64,000 bases of DNA, from positions 124,001 through 188,000 of the forward strand of contig NC_015058.1 in NCBI RefSeq assembly GCF_000178975.2, read 5' to 3'. The notes under the pieces were generated by a model. That model saw only the letters and a program-made list of their open reading frames with translations. It searched no databases and was not told where the DNA came from. The position numbers and the translations under genes are program-made. Each line of letters opens with the position of its first letter. The stretch's first letter is position 1. Of this stretch, positions 25,560 through 34,838 are shown one piece after another. This DNA comes from Granulicella tundricola MP5ACTX9 (GTDB taxonomy: Bacteria > Acidobacteriota > Terriglobia > Terriglobales > Acidobacteriaceae).

Positions 25560-25746
25560 AACCTTGCAGGGATGGAAACGGCGCTTCGCACCGGAATACT
25601 GGAGACACTCCATCCCTCTTAGGGTTGTGTGGCGATCAGAAGCGGTCTACCTTGGTCTACTCCTTCAAACCAAAAGGCTTATGCCATAAACAAGCTTCCT
25701 AAATCTCTCAACCGGTAGACCATTGTCTACCTCTCTTCGAGGCCTC
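25560..25746. other. Candidate oriT / MobC operator region
   Basis: This gap beside the MobC-like, coupling and relaxase genes contains an inverted repeat, AGGGATGGA (25568-25576) with TCCATCCCT (25609-25617). It also holds four GTCTAC(C) copies: direct at 25644 and 25654, and a perfect inverted pair GGTAGAC-CATT-GTCTACC (25714-25731). Inverted and direct repeats next to mob genes are the usual architecture of an origin of transfer and relaxosome binding. The nick site cannot be read from this. Confidence 0.5.
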
Positions 25747-26142
25747 ATGAATGCTACAGAAGCAACGAAACACCTTGGGATCGGGGAGCGGATACGCCGT
25801 TCCAGCGGCCGCGCTGGACGCCGAACCGTTGCAAGCACCAAAGTCACCCTCCAAGAACATGCAGAGCTGGAGGCCGCAGCCAAGCAGGAAGGGAAGGTTC
25901 TCAGTGAATGGGCGCGTGAGGTGCTGCTGGAGAAGGCCCGAACCGGGCCAACCGGCACCGCTGTCTTTACGGAACTCATCGCGCTCCGCCTCCTCGCAAA
26001 CAACGTCCTCCGTTCGATTGCTCTAGGAAAAGTGATGACGGAAAAGGAGTACGCCCAGGTGCTTTCCGAAGTGAAGAATGGCAAGCGCATTACCGCGGCC
26101 GAGATTCTCACCCAGTACCGCAACCAAGAAGGAGTTCAATAA
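25747..26142 (+). CDS. MobC-like relaxosome accessory protein
   Basis: I start at the ATG at 25747 (MNATEATKHLGIGERIRRSS), with CGAGG upstream; 131 residues. A TTG 24 bp upstream is possible but would lie inside the GTCTACC repeat. The middle reads VTLQEHAELEAAAKQEGKVL, SEWAREVLLEKA, the ribbon-helix-helix pattern of plasmid mobilisation (MobC/TraY-like) proteins. The C-terminal half is a helical MobC-type tail. It probably binds the adjacent repeats and helps the relaxase reach the nick site. Confidence 0.7.
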   Translation: MNATEATKHLGIGERIRRSSGRAGRRTVASTKVTLQEHAELEAAAKQEGKVLSEWAREVLLEKARTGPTGTAVFTELIALRLLANNVLRSIALGKVMTEKEYAQVLSEVKNGKRITAAEILTQYRNQEGVQ

Positions 26143-26144
26143 CC

Positions 26145-28235
26145 ATGGCGACTCAATGGGGCCGAAGAGAGACTGCGGTTTGGCCACCGCACATGCCGAT
26201 CTACACCTACCTCGGAGTTGCATCAGCACTCCTCTGCACCCTGATCTTCGTTTGGCAAAACTACAGCTTTTGGCAAACTCCGCTACAGCAGTCCTACGCG
26301 ACCGAGTATCTCCGCGCGCAGATCAGCTCTCAGTTCGAATTGCACGGCAGCTATCGGCTGATCTACCTTAGCGGCAATCACCGCACCCGGCTGGCAATAC
26401 CTGATGATTTCGAAAACGGAGTCACCACACTGCCAGGAGGCAGCTCCGTCCCCGTCGTCCTTTCGCGTACAGCCAGGGCCGAGGGGTTTGAATTCTTCTA
26501 TCGCGCACCCACCCTGAGCTACAAGGATGCCTCGCTCTATAGCTGGTTCAGAAGTAACGTCTTCAAGGGCAAGGGCATCTTGCGCATGTACGCAGCGAAC
26601 CTCTGCGAAGGCGTCTTCGTTCTGTTTGCCATCCTCTTCTACACGGTTCGGCTCGACATGAAGCGGCTAAAAGAGATGAAGTACGGTCGCCGCTTGAAAG
26701 GTCCGGTCATGCACTCCACCCATAGCTTCAACGCGGCTGTAAAAGGTGACGGCATCGGGATCGTCACCACGGACGCCGCCAAGTCGTTCCGCTTTCCGTT
26801 CCGAGCCGCGACGCCGGCGACCCTGCGAATTCCTCTGACGAGCGAGGCACAGCACATCGAAATCATCGGGGACACCGGTTCGGGCAAAACGACGATCATC
26901 CTCCAAATGCTCCAGCAGATTCAACTGCGCGGAGAGGCTGCCATCATCTATGACCCAGCCTGCGAGTTCGTGAAACGGTTCTACGACGCCAGGAAAGACG
27001 TCATCCTGAATCCTTTGGACGCACGTTGCCCGTACTGGGGACCGTCCGAAGAGTTGCGGAGCAAGGCCGAGGCCAAGGCGATCGCGGCTTCCCTCTATCA
27101 GCCGACCAGCGATAAAAAGGGTGAGTTCTTTACCGAGACCCCGCAGAAGATCTTCGCCCACCTGCTCACCTTCGGCCCCACTCCCCAGGAGCTGATCAAG
27201 TGGATGTCCGATCCGGCCGAGATCGATGCCCGCGTGCAGGGAACCGAGCTTGCGGCAATCATTGCGCCTGGAGCTCAACAGCAGAGAGCAGGCGTTCTGG
27301 CCTCACTCGGGCTCATCGCGGACAGCCTCCGGATGCTTCCTACCAAAGAGCAGGCCAAGAACCGGACCTGGAGCGCGACTGAATGGGCTGAGAAACGCGA
27401 GGGTTGGATCTTCATCACGTCGAAGGCTGCGGAGCGTGAAGCCCTTCGCCCACTCCACTCCCTTTGGATCGACTTGCTGGTACTCCGCCTGCTGAGCGCG
27501 CCGACCGCGACCCAGCGGCCAGTCTGGTTTGTCCTAGACGAGCTCGCCAGTCTGCAGCGGCTTCCGCAGCTCCACACGGCCATCACTGAGAACCGCAAGT
27601 CAAAGAACCCGCTCATCCTCGGCCTGCAGGGCAAAGCACAGCTGGAGACGATCTATGGCCACCTGGCCGAGGTGATGCTCTCGCAGCCGGCGACAAAGAT
27701 CTTCCTCAAGACGACAGAGCCCAAAGCCTCCGAATGGGTGTCGAAGGCCATCGGCAACGTTGAGATCGAACGGATGCGTGAGACTCACGTTCACGGCAGC
27801 AGAGAAGGGAAGAGCTTCACCATCGACCGCCAGACCGAGCCGCTGGTCATGGACTCCGAGATCTCCGGTCTCGCAGACAAGCACGCATTCCTCAAACTCG
27901 GAAACAACGTGGCTCGCTTTGCCTTCACCTATTGCGATATGCCGGAGATCGCCGCCGACTTCGTTCCTCGCGCCGTACTCGAGGACGAGCTTGCTTTCGA
28001 TCCCCTTACGCTCAAGAAGAAGTACACCCCCATTCCCACCCCGACTTACCTTCCCGAGGAGGCAGTACTGACGGAAGATCCCGAAGAGGAAAAAGAAGAT
28101 CCTGAAATTGACGAGGAGATTGAACCGACCGACGAAGCAGAGCCTGCGGACGTGTCCGCCGAGCTCAGACCCGAAAGCGCACCAGGTCTCTTTCCAGACG
28201 CCGAATCTTCGTACCTAACCGGCGCGGAGATCTAG
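26145..28235 (+). CDS. Type IV coupling protein (TraD/VirD4/TrwB type)
   Basis: This 696-residue protein starts 2 bp after the MobC-like gene. Two N-terminal membrane segments (YLGVASALLCTLIFVWQNYS and an ANLCEGVFVLFAILFYTVRL region) are followed by the TraD/TrwB DNA-binding ATPase domain: Walker A GDTGSGKT at residues 242-249, IIYDPACEFVKRFY, Walker B PVWFVLDELASLQRLP and LGLQGKAQLETIYG. A long acidic Glu/Asp tail closes the protein and may bind partner proteins. It delivers the relaxase-DNA complex to the VirB channel. Confidence 0.93.
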   Translation: MATQWGRRETAVWPPHMPIYTYLGVASALLCTLIFVWQNYSFWQTPLQQSYATEYLRAQISSQFELHGSYRLIYLSGNHRTRLAIPDDFENGVTTLPGGSSVPVVLSRTARAEGFEFFYRAPTLSYKDASLYSWFRSNVFKGKGILRMYAANLCEGVFVLFAILFYTVRLDMKRLKEMKYGRRLKGPVMHSTHSFNAAVKGDGIGIVTTDAAKSFRFPFRAATPATLRIPLTSEAQHIEIIGDTGSGKTTIILQMLQQIQLRGEAAIIYDPACEFVKRFYDARKDVILNPLDARCPYWGPSEELRSKAEAKAIAASLYQPTSDKKGEFFTETPQKIFAHLLTFGPTPQELIKWMSDPAEIDARVQGTELAAIIAPGAQQQRAGVLASLGLIADSLRMLPTKEQAKNRTWSATEWAEKREGWIFITSKAAEREALRPLHSLWIDLLVLRLLSAPTATQRPVWFVLDELASLQRLPQLHTAITENRKSKNPLILGLQGKAQLETIYGHLAEVMLSQPATKIFLKTTEPKASEWVSKAIGNVEIERMRETHVHGSREGKSFTIDRQTEPLVMDSEISGLADKHAFLKLGNNVARFAFTYCDMPEIAADFVPRAVLEDELAFDPLTLKKKYTPIPTPTYLPEEAVLTEDPEEEKEDPEIDEEIEPTDEAEPADVSAELRPESAPGLFPDAESSYLTGAEI

Positions 28236-28239
28236 GCTC

Positions 28240-31200
28240 ATGCTGACGATCTCCAAACCGTTGAATGCAGGACAGGCCCAGACCTATCACTCCAAGGAGT
28301 TCACGTCTCCAGATCAGAACTACTGGCAACAAGGTGACGTGAATCTTGGCGAGTGGCAAGGGAAGCTGGCGGAGACTTTCGGACTCTCCGGGTACATCGA
28401 CGCCGGGCAGTTTGCTCGCCTCAGCGAAGGACGCCACCCCGTCACAGGCGAGCAGCTCGTCAAGCATCGGACCTCGAAAGAGTACATAACAGCAGACGGC
28501 ACCACCGTAAAGCCAGTGGAGCATCGGGCCGGCTGGGATGCGACGTTCTCCGCTCCAAAGTCAGTCTCCCTGACAGCTCTTGTCGGCGGAGATGACCGAG
28601 TGAGAGAAGCGCACCGTGCCGCTGTAACGGTCGCCCTGGATGAGTTGCAGCATTACACCCAGGCGCGGATCGGCGGGAACAACGCCGCCGAAACGACGGG
28701 GAAGTTCATCGTCGCCAAGTTCGAGCATGACACCGCCCGCCCCGTCGACGGCTATGCAGCGCCCCAGCTCCACACCCATGCTGTCGTCTTCAATATGACC
28801 CAGAGAGACAACGGAGACACCCGCGCCCTGCAGGAACGCGGCATGTTCGACACGCAGCAGTTCGCCACCGCAATCTATCAGTCGGAACTCACGTTCCGTC
28901 TGAGGAATCTAGGCTATGAGATCGAAGCCGGCCGAAGTGGAGCGCCCGAAATCAAGGGCTACACCCACGCATATCTTGAAGCGTCCAGCCCTCGCTCTCA
29001 ACAGATCCGCGAATATCTCGAATCAACAGGGTTTCAAGGTCCAGCAGCGGCGCAGATAGCAGCTCACGACACTCGCGACAAGAAAGAGATCCACTCCACA
29101 GCCGAGGTTATTGCTGCGCACTATAAAGTCGCCGCCGCCCACGGCCACCAGGCAGAGTCAGTGATCGCTGAAGCCAGGGACCGCCAACGTTTCCAGCCGT
29201 TGGAAAGGGTTCCTGACGCACCTGGCCGCGCTAAGGAAGCCGTGAGCTACGCAAAGAGCCGCGGCTTTGAGCGAGAAGCTGTCTCGGATGAACGCCTGCT
29301 CATGCGTGACGCACTTAGGCGCGGCATGGGTGATATTACCTACCCCGAGATTCGGAGGAACTTCGATCAACGTCTCAGCACGGGCGAGTTTAGATCCGTC
29401 GACGCCACAAAGCACGCCACCGGCCGGAGCTTCACCACGCCTGAGACCATCGCCATGGAACGCAGTGCCGTGAACAGCTTGCGCCTCGGTCAGGATGCCG
29501 TTGAGCCGATCATGCAGATCGAGGCTGCCAGAAAACAGGCCACATCTAAGCCTCAACTTAACGAAGGCCAGCGAAAAGCCATCGAGGAAATCCTCACCTC
29601 CCGAGACCGAGTTCATGGTCTTCAGGGGCTCGCAGGGACCGGTAAAACGACGAGCTTAGCCGTCATCCGCGAGGGTGCCGAGCGCAACGGATACGCCGTC
29701 GAGGGCTTCGCCCCCACATCGAAAGCCGCCGGACAACTCAGAGAATCCGGCATCTCCGCCGACACACTGCAGGGCTTTCTCGCCCGAGGGGGAGGCGAGC
29801 AGCACACCGGCGATTCCGCCAGCCGACATCTCTATATGCTCGACGAGTCCAGTCTCGCCAGCACCAGACAGATGAGAGACTTCCTTGAAAAGATTGGGCC
29901 TCAAGACCGAGTACTCGTCATCGGTGACACTCGCCAGCATCAGGGCGTGGAGGCTGGTAAGCCATTCGAACAGATGCAGGATGCCGGTATGCGCACCACG
30001 CTGCTCGATAAGATCGTTCGCCAGCGCGAGCCCGAGCTGCTTGCCGCAGTCGAACGTCTGTCGCAGAACGACACGGCCGCCGGCGTCTTGATGTTGCAGC
30101 GGCAGGGAAGAGTGACCCAGGTCGAAGACCGCCAGGAGCGCATAGCCGTCATCGCCAAGGAATACGCACGCCAACCTGAAAACACGATCATCGTCTCACC
30201 GGACAACATCAGCCGGCGCGATCTCAACGCGGCTGTGCGGTCTGAGCTGCAGGAAGCAGGCATCGTCGAACGTACGAGCCACTTTCTTCCCACCCTTATC
30301 CCTCGCTCAGAGCTAACCGGCGCGGATCGACAGTGGGCAGCGCAATACCGGCCCGGTGACGTCATCCACTACAACGCAGGGAGCAAAGAGCTCAACCTTC
30401 CTCGCGGCAGCTACGCCGCCGTTACGAGCGTGGACCCGGACGCCAACCGTATCACCGTTCGTCGCGAGGACGGTACTGAAACCGCATACGATCCCAAACG
30501 GCTGAAAGGCGTCAGTACCTATCAGGAAATCGGCCGCGAGTTTTCCCAGGGCGATCGCATCCAGTTCACCGCGCCCTCGAAGGTTCTCGGCGTTGCGAAC
30601 CGAGAGCTCGCCACAATAGAAAGGATCACAGACGGCGTTGTCACCACCAGGATGGACGGTGCCAATCCGCGCAGCGTCACCTTCGATTCGGCAGTGATGA
30701 AGCATTTCGATCATGGCTATGCCGTCACATCTCAGAGCTCTCAGGGCATTACGGCAGAGCGCGTTCTTGTGAACATGGATACCAGAGCTCACCCAGAGCT
30801 GATCAATACGCGCTTCGCATACGTCGCGGTGTCCCGTGCCTCGCACGATGCCCAGATCTACACCAATGACGCCGAGAACCTTGCACAACGCCTCAGTCAC
30901 GATGTCACCAAGAGTTCTGCCGTGGACTTCCGGCAGCCTACCTATCAAATCACACCACAGAAGGAGCCTACCTTGAACCAAGCCGCCGAGCACTCTCAAC
31001 CAGAACGTATCCACACGCCGGCCGAGCACGACCGCCATTACACGCCGCTGAATCGGGAACTCCATCCCGACGATGCGAAGCATTTCGGCTGGAAAGCAGA
31101 GGCCGGAACCGTCCAGAGCTACCAGCACAGCGAAACCCGTCGTCATATCCACATCGACGGCCCCAGCGGTCAGTTCTACGATCAGCAAAAGAACCCTATC

Positions 31201-31323
31201 TCGAAAATTGAAGCACTCGATCGAGCAACGGGATCCGGCAATCATCATGCTAAGGAGCCCGCGCAGATTCAGGAAGCCGCGCAGCTGCGCCGCATGGACA
31301 ACAACATCGGTATCAGCCTCTAA
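28240..31323 (+). CDS. MobF-family relaxase/helicase (TrwC/TraI type)
   Basis: This 1027-residue protein is complete. The relaxase domain has candidate nucleophile tyrosines Tyr16 and Tyr28 in an AQTYHSKEF...QNYWQQGD segment, EWQGKLAETFGLSG, the GWDATFSAPKSVSL motif and a His triad (His163 in KFEHDT, His178 and His180 in LHTHAVVFN). The RecD-like helicase starts with Walker A GLAGTGKT at residues 466-473, then LYMLDESSLASTRQM, RVLVIGDTRQHQGVEAGKPF and HGYAVTSQSSQGITAERVLV. It nicks oriT and unwinds the transferred strand. Last gene of the transfer block, 4 bp after the coupling protein. Confidence 0.95.
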   Translation: MLTISKPLNAGQAQTYHSKEFTSPDQNYWQQGDVNLGEWQGKLAETFGLSGYIDAGQFARLSEGRHPVTGEQLVKHRTSKEYITADGTTVKPVEHRAGWDATFSAPKSVSLTALVGGDDRVREAHRAAVTVALDELQHYTQARIGGNNAAETTGKFIVAKFEHDTARPVDGYAAPQLHTHAVVFNMTQRDNGDTRALQERGMFDTQQFATAIYQSELTFRLRNLGYEIEAGRSGAPEIKGYTHAYLEASSPRSQQIREYLESTGFQGPAAAQIAAHDTRDKKEIHSTAEVIAAHYKVAAAHGHQAESVIAEARDRQRFQPLERVPDAPGRAKEAVSYAKSRGFEREAVSDERLLMRDALRRGMGDITYPEIRRNFDQRLSTGEFRSVDATKHATGRSFTTPETIAMERSAVNSLRLGQDAVEPIMQIEAARKQATSKPQLNEGQRKAIEEILTSRDRVHGLQGLAGTGKTTSLAVIREGAERNGYAVEGFAPTSKAAGQLRESGISADTLQGFLARGGGEQHTGDSASRHLYMLDESSLASTRQMRDFLEKIGPQDRVLVIGDTRQHQGVEAGKPFEQMQDAGMRTTLLDKIVRQREPELLAAVERLSQNDTAAGVLMLQRQGRVTQVEDRQERIAVIAKEYARQPENTIIVSPDNISRRDLNAAVRSELQEAGIVERTSHFLPTLIPRSELTGADRQWAAQYRPGDVIHYNAGSKELNLPRGSYAAVTSVDPDANRITVRREDGTETAYDPKRLKGVSTYQEIGREFSQGDRIQFTAPSKVLGVANRELATIERITDGVVTTRMDGANPRSVTFDSAVMKHFDHGYAVTSQSSQGITAERVLVNMDTRAHPELINTRFAYVAVSRASHDAQIYTNDAENLAQRLSHDVTKSSAVDFRQPTYQITPQKEPTLNQAAEHSQPERIHTPAEHDRHYTPLNRELHPDDAKHFGWKAEAGTVQSYQHSETRRHIHIDGPSGQFYDQQKNPISKIEALDRATGSGNHHAKEPAQIQEAAQLRRMDNNIGISL

Positions 31324-31407
31324 CTTTCCCTCTTACTTATGCCCGGCAGCTAAGCTTAGGCATTCTCCTTTCGCGGAGTCTGTACGGTAGTTGCGGGATC
31401 GTCCTAG

Positions 31408-32576
31408 GGAGACTCTGCGCAGGCGGCTGATTTGACGTTATGAGTGAACGTCTTGAGTCGGCCGTTAGTTTGTTGCGATACTGCCGCCCTGTATTTGGTT
31501 TTGGCTGGAGTTTGCGCTGTGTTGAAGAGTCGTTGCCCGTTTTCGGGCGCTATACGGCCAGCCCTGCCAGGTGCTTGCGGTGGAGGTAGAGGTTGATGAG
31601 GGCGAAGTTAGTGCATAGCCGGTGATGGTTCTTGGCGATACCTCGGTAGCGCACCTTGTCGAAGCCGAACACGCGCTTCAGGATACGGAAGACATGTTCT
31701 ACTTTCGCTCTTACTTTTGATTTCGTCGTATTTTTCTTCTTTGCCGCTTCATCGACATAGGTCTTGAACCTGGTTCGCTTGCAGGTCATGTCCTGGGCCT
31801 TGGGCGCGGCCTGCCGGATGGCCTTCGTCTGGCCTTGATAGCCGCCGTCGCCCCACACCTTGCGCTCCTCCCCATGCAGCAGATCCGGCAGCATATGTAC
31901 GTCCGAGACGTTGGCCGCCGACGTTGCTACCGAGTGCACGTGACCTTCTTTTGCATCGACGCCCACGTGCGCTTTCAGTCCGAAGTACCACTGCTTGCCC
32001 TTACGAGTCTGACGCATCGCCGGATCACGCTCTTTCTTCTCGTTCTTCGTAGAAGAAGGCGCGTGGATGATGGTCGCATCCACGATCGTACCGGTCTCGA
32101 TGCGGATGCCCTTGGCTGCCAGATGCAAGTTCACCGCGTCGAGTATCGCGCCGCCAAGGTCGTGCTTTTCGAGCAGGTGGCGGAAGCGCAGCACGGTCGT
32201 TTCATCTGGCGCCGGAGCCACGCCCAGGTCGACGCCGGCGAACCGCCGCAGCGTGGCGGATTCGTAAAACGCCTCCTCGACGCCAGGGTCGGACAAGTTG
32301 AACCACTGCTGCATGAAGTAGGTCCGCAGCATGATCGCAAGCCCGACAGGACGACGGCCGTTGCCGGCCTTCGGGTAGTGTGGCTCGATCAGAGCCTGTA
32401 ACTCGAACCATGGAACCACCACTTCCATCTCATCCAGAAACAACTCCCGCCGAGACTTCCGCCCATACTTCTCAAAGCTCGACTGCGACGCAAACGTCTG
32501 CTGCTTCATCGCCATCCACCCCTGACCATCAGATTAATCCATCAGGCCGCGGACGCAGAACTTGTGCAGAGTTTCC
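31408..32576 (-). mobile_element. IS5-family insertion sequence with CTAG target duplication
   Basis: The element is 1169 bp. Its ends are imperfect inverted repeats: left GGAGACTCTGCGCAGG (31408 on) and right, read inward, GGAAACTCTGCACAAG. Both flanks carry CTAG (31404-31407 and 32577-32580), the expected 4-bp duplication for this group. It holds one intact transposase gene on the minus strand. It inserted between the relaxase and the serine recombinase, so it marks the junction of two regions. Confidence 0.9.
31550..32515 (-). CDS. IS5-family transposase
   Basis: This 321-residue protein is intact. DDE catalytic residues are visible in GTIVDATIIHAP (first Asp), KVWGDGGYQG (second Asp) and SKVRAKVEHVFRILKRVFG (Glu). 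The N-terminal DUF772-like domain (WFELQALIEPHYPKAGNGRR, RPVGLAIMLRTYFMQQWFNL) is also typical. There is no frameshift between N- and C-terminal parts, so the element could be active. Confidence 0.95.
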   Translation of the reverse strand: MAMKQQTFASQSSFEKYGRKSRRELFLDEMEVVVPWFELQALIEPHYPKAGNGRRPVGLAIMLRTYFMQQWFNLSDPGVEEAFYESATLRRFAGVDLGVAPAPDETTVLRFRHLLEKHDLGGAILDAVNLHLAAKGIRIETGTIVDATIIHAPSSTKNEKKERDPAMRQTRKGKQWYFGLKAHVGVDAKEGHVHSVATSAANVSDVHMLPDLLHGEERKVWGDGGYQGQTKAIRQAAPKAQDMTCKRTRFKTYVDEAAKKKNTTKSKVRAKVEHVFRILKRVFGFDKVRYRGIAKNHHRLCTNFALINLYLHRKHLAGLAV

Positions 32577-32580
32577 CTAG

Positions 32581-32997
32581 ACGAGGAATGAGTAGTGCTT
32601 ACCGTTACGAGAGTTGTCCCTCATGACCACCCGCTGTTTGACAAAGTCGTAGGGCAAGGATCTAATGCAGCTGAAAGGCGGGTAAGTCAGCAATTTCAGA
32701 CGCCACCCGTAAGCCTTCAGTGAAGGCGCGACCGCGCGACGTATCAGCGGTTGCCTGTCCAGGTCCAGATTTTCTTTCTTCCTTGAACGTAGAGACGGTA
32801 TTCAGTACCTGTGGTCTATTTCTGTCTTGGTCTCACTTCTTTACCGCTAGCTCTGCAGGCTTGCTCAGCTTTGTAACCGGCCGGAAGCGTGTGACGTAAG
32901 TATGAAACCGTATCATTGAGGTATACCCCTGCGGGACGCCATCGATGTGACAGAAACGCGTCTCATAAGGATCGGTTCTCTGATATTGTGACACTAC
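32581..32997. other. Intergenic region upstream of the serine recombinase
   Basis: About 415 bp between the IS and the recombinase with no supported gene. A minus-strand frame that reaches in is a shadow of the recombinase. The last 60 bp contain repeated TGTGAC motifs (near 32947 and 32985) that could be recombinase or regulator sites. Nothing firmer is visible. Confidence 0.3.
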
Positions 32998-33606
32998 ATG
33001 TCGAGAATCGTAGAACCTAAAGTGACGAAAGTGAAACGGAGAGTTGGCCAAGTTGTCGGATACCTCCGTGTCAGCTCGCTCGATCAAAAAGAGATTCGGC
33101 AGCTCGACGGTATCACCTTGGATAAGCGATTCGTCGACAAGGCGTCCGGCAAAGACATCCAGCGACCGCAGCTTGAGCACCTTATGGGTTATGTCAGAGA
33201 AGGCGACACCGTCGTCTGCCATGCGATGGACCGTCTGGCCCGGAACCTGGACGATCTGCGCAAGCTAGTCCTGACCCTCACACAACGGGGAGTCAACGTG
33301 CGTTTTCAGAAGGAGAACCTGACCTTCACAGGGGAGGATTCCCCCATGTCCCATCTGCTCCTGAGCGTAATGGGTGCCTTCGCTCAGTTCGAACGAGACC
33401 TGATACGGGAAAGGCAGCGAGAGGGAATAGCCCTGGCTAAACTTCGAGGTGGAGCCTACGTTGGCCGCAAGCACTCACTCGACGCGGCCAAGGCAAAGGA
33501 GTTGCGCCGTAGGGTCGCATCGGGCGAATCCAAGACCGCCATAGCTATCGAGTTTGGCATTGCCAGGCAAACTCTCTATAGGTACGTTGCTGGAGGAGCA
33601 AAGTGA
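32998..33606 (+). CDS. Serine recombinase (resolvase/invertase family)
   Basis: This 202-residue protein has an N-terminal catalytic domain with VVGYLRVSSLDQKEIRQLDG (nucleophile Ser26), FVDKASGKDIQRPQLEHLM, VCHAMDRLARNLDDLRKLV and LSVMGAFAQFERDLIRERQR. A C-terminal HTH_7-like domain (ASGESKTAIAIEFGIARQTL) ends the protein. Size and motifs match Tn3-type resolvases and DNA invertases. It overlaps the next HNH gene. No matching transposon arms are seen, so its target sites are unknown. They might be the nearby TGTGAC repeats or the inverted elements downstream. Confidence 0.92.
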   Translation: MSRIVEPKVTKVKRRVGQVVGYLRVSSLDQKEIRQLDGITLDKRFVDKASGKDIQRPQLEHLMGYVREGDTVVCHAMDRLARNLDDLRKLVLTLTQRGVNVRFQKENLTFTGEDSPMSHLLLSVMGAFAQFERDLIRERQREGIALAKLRGGAYVGRKHSLDAAKAKELRRRVASGESKTAIAIEFGIARQTLYRYVAGGAK

Positions 33607-34040
33607 AGAAGGGTATTCAGAGAGCACTTTACTGCCGCTGCGGCAACGAAAAGATCCTTGCTCTTGGCCTTTGTGCGACCTGCTACACGCTGAAACGGCA
33701 GGACGAAGAGTATTTTGGCGGCCTGCGGGAAGCCGTGTTGCAGCGGGACGACTACTGCTGCCGTGTCTGCGGAGCATCCGGCCGGCGAAAACGTTCGATA
33801 GTCGTACACCATCGCGTACCCGGAAGGTCCCTTCTCAACCTCATGATTTCACTGTGTCCCAGCTGCCACGCCAAGGTTGGTCGAACGAAGACCGTTCTCT
33901 CAGAGATGCCCCCGCTCCTTTTGCAGCTCTGGCGAGAACAACACCCCAAAGGGCACGAGCAGATAACCCTGAACTTCACCGTGCCAGGACCTGCCGCTAA
34001 ACTGATCCCTCTTTTTGCTGAAGAAGAAGCAGGGAAGTGA
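33603..34040 (+). CDS. HNH endonuclease-domain protein
   Basis: This 145-residue protein starts at a GTG overlapping the recombinase stop (AAGTGA) with GGAGGAGCAAA upstream, so the two are translated together. It has two cysteine knuckles (CRCGNEKILALGLCATC, then CCRVCGASGRRKRS) and an HNH core VVHHRVPGRSLLNLMISLCP-SCH. HNH nucleases cut or nick DNA. Pairing with a serine recombinase suggests a role in DNA rearrangement or mobility, which is inference. The C-terminus (EQITLNFTVPGPA) is of unknown use. Confidence 0.85.
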   Translation: MKKGIQRALYCRCGNEKILALGLCATCYTLKRQDEEYFGGLREAVLQRDDYCCRVCGASGRRKRSIVVHHRVPGRSLLNLMISLCPSCHAKVGRTKTVLSEMPPLLLQLWREQHPKGHEQITLNFTVPGPAAKLIPLFAEEEAGK

Positions 34041-34097
34041 AGTCCCTACTGCGGAAAAGAGCCGGGAGTGGGACGATCAAATTGATCGAACTTTCCG

Positions 34098-34111
34098 ACA
34101 ACACCGTTTTC
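34098..34111 (+). repeat. Arm-2 copy of the intergenic inverted element
   Basis: ACAACACCGTTTTC matches the AACRCCGTTTTC core found in many gaps of this region. It is the first copy after the recombinase-HNH pair. The matching arm 1 is absent or too degenerate to see (a GCGGAAAAGAGCCGGG stretch at about 34051 is possible). Confidence 0.5.
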
Positions 34112-34124
34112 AAGGCACGAGAAG

Positions 34125-34475
34125 CTAATCGGATCTTGCGCCCGGATCTGCCATGCTCTTTAGGAAGGCTCTGTACGCTTCGAGCAACGCTACGTCCGCA
34201 AGGTCAACGGTCGATTGATGGCGAAAGAATGCGAACTCACCATTGCTCGTGTGGAGCACCTCGAAGTCAAACTCTCCCGTAGCCCATACGGAAATTCTGC
34301 CGATAGCGCGATCGGCATCATAATCCGCCGCAACCGTAGGAGTGTGCGATTGGCTCTCGCGCAGTTCAGCCAGCTTTACTCCAGCTTTCGCCGCTTCCGT
34401 CTGTAGCGATTCCAACCATGAAGCAATCGTTGCGGTACTAAGTAGAGGTCTTGTCGCACTGCCTATCTCGTCCAT
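34125..34475 (-). CDS. Immunity-protein-like (TriTu-type) small protein
   Basis: This 116-residue cytoplasmic protein reads SWLESLQTEAAKAGVKLAEL, then AIGRISVWATGEFDFEVLHT and GEFAFFRHQ. The GR.SVW.TGE.D.EVL pattern resembles the TriTu family of polymorphic-toxin immunity proteins, from memory. No toxin gene lies next to it. It is on the opposite strand to most neighbours and is bounded by copies of the intergenic inverted element, as expected for a captured cassette. Confidence 0.6.
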   Translation of the reverse strand: MDEIGSATRPLLSTATIASWLESLQTEAAKAGVKLAELRESQSHTPTVAADYDADRAIGRISVWATGEFDFEVLHTSNGEFAFFRHQSTVDLADVALLEAYRAFLKSMADPGARSD

Positions 34476-34512
34476 CCTGAAAGTTTAGGGCAGAACACTC
34501 GCCTTGTTCTTT

Positions 34513-34534
34513 GAAAGTCGGTGTTCTAGGCAAC
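34513..34534 (+). repeat. Arm-1 copy of the intergenic inverted element
   Basis: GAAAGTCGGTGTTCTAGGCAAC differs from the consensus (CAAAGTCGCGTTTTCGGCAAC) at only a few places. It lies between the immunity-like gene and the small membrane gene. Confidence 0.6.
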
Positions 34535-34566
34535 TTCAGTTCGTCGCCTGCGTGAGAGCATTATGC

Positions 34567-34806
34567 ATGGCCAAGCGTAAGCTCTTCTGGGTGAGAATAA
34601 GCCTACTCGTTCTGGTGACGCTATTCGGACTGGACGCTCTTTATTGGCTGCTCTTCTTTCTTTGGAGAAGTGCCGCAGACCCGGCCCAGAACGCTCTATG
34701 GCATTCCCGTATCTACCTTTGGTCAGCGACGGGTGTCACTGCCCTCTTCGCATGGGTCGCTCTCGTCTTTTGGATACTCAGAGATCGAAAGAGAACCCCC
34801 GGCTAA
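34567..34806 (+). CDS. Small two-helix membrane protein
   Basis: I chose the ATG at 34567 (MAKRKLFWVRISLLVLVTLF), giving 79 residues. A first membrane segment follows the basic N-terminus, and a second is IYLWSATGVTALFAWVALVF, ending in a basic tail. The upstream extension of the frame runs across the repeat and is not believable. No family is recognised. Confidence 0.55.
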   Translation: MAKRKLFWVRISLLVLVTLFGLDALYWLLFFLWRSAADPAQNALWHSRIYLWSATGVTALFAWVALVFWILRDRKRTPG

Positions 34807-34838
34807 ACGAATGCACAGCTTATTGCATTTGCCGAACC

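Noticed and set aside
32833..33222. Minus-strand frame of 129 residues over the serine recombinase
   Set aside because: Antisense shadow of a well-supported catalytic domain.
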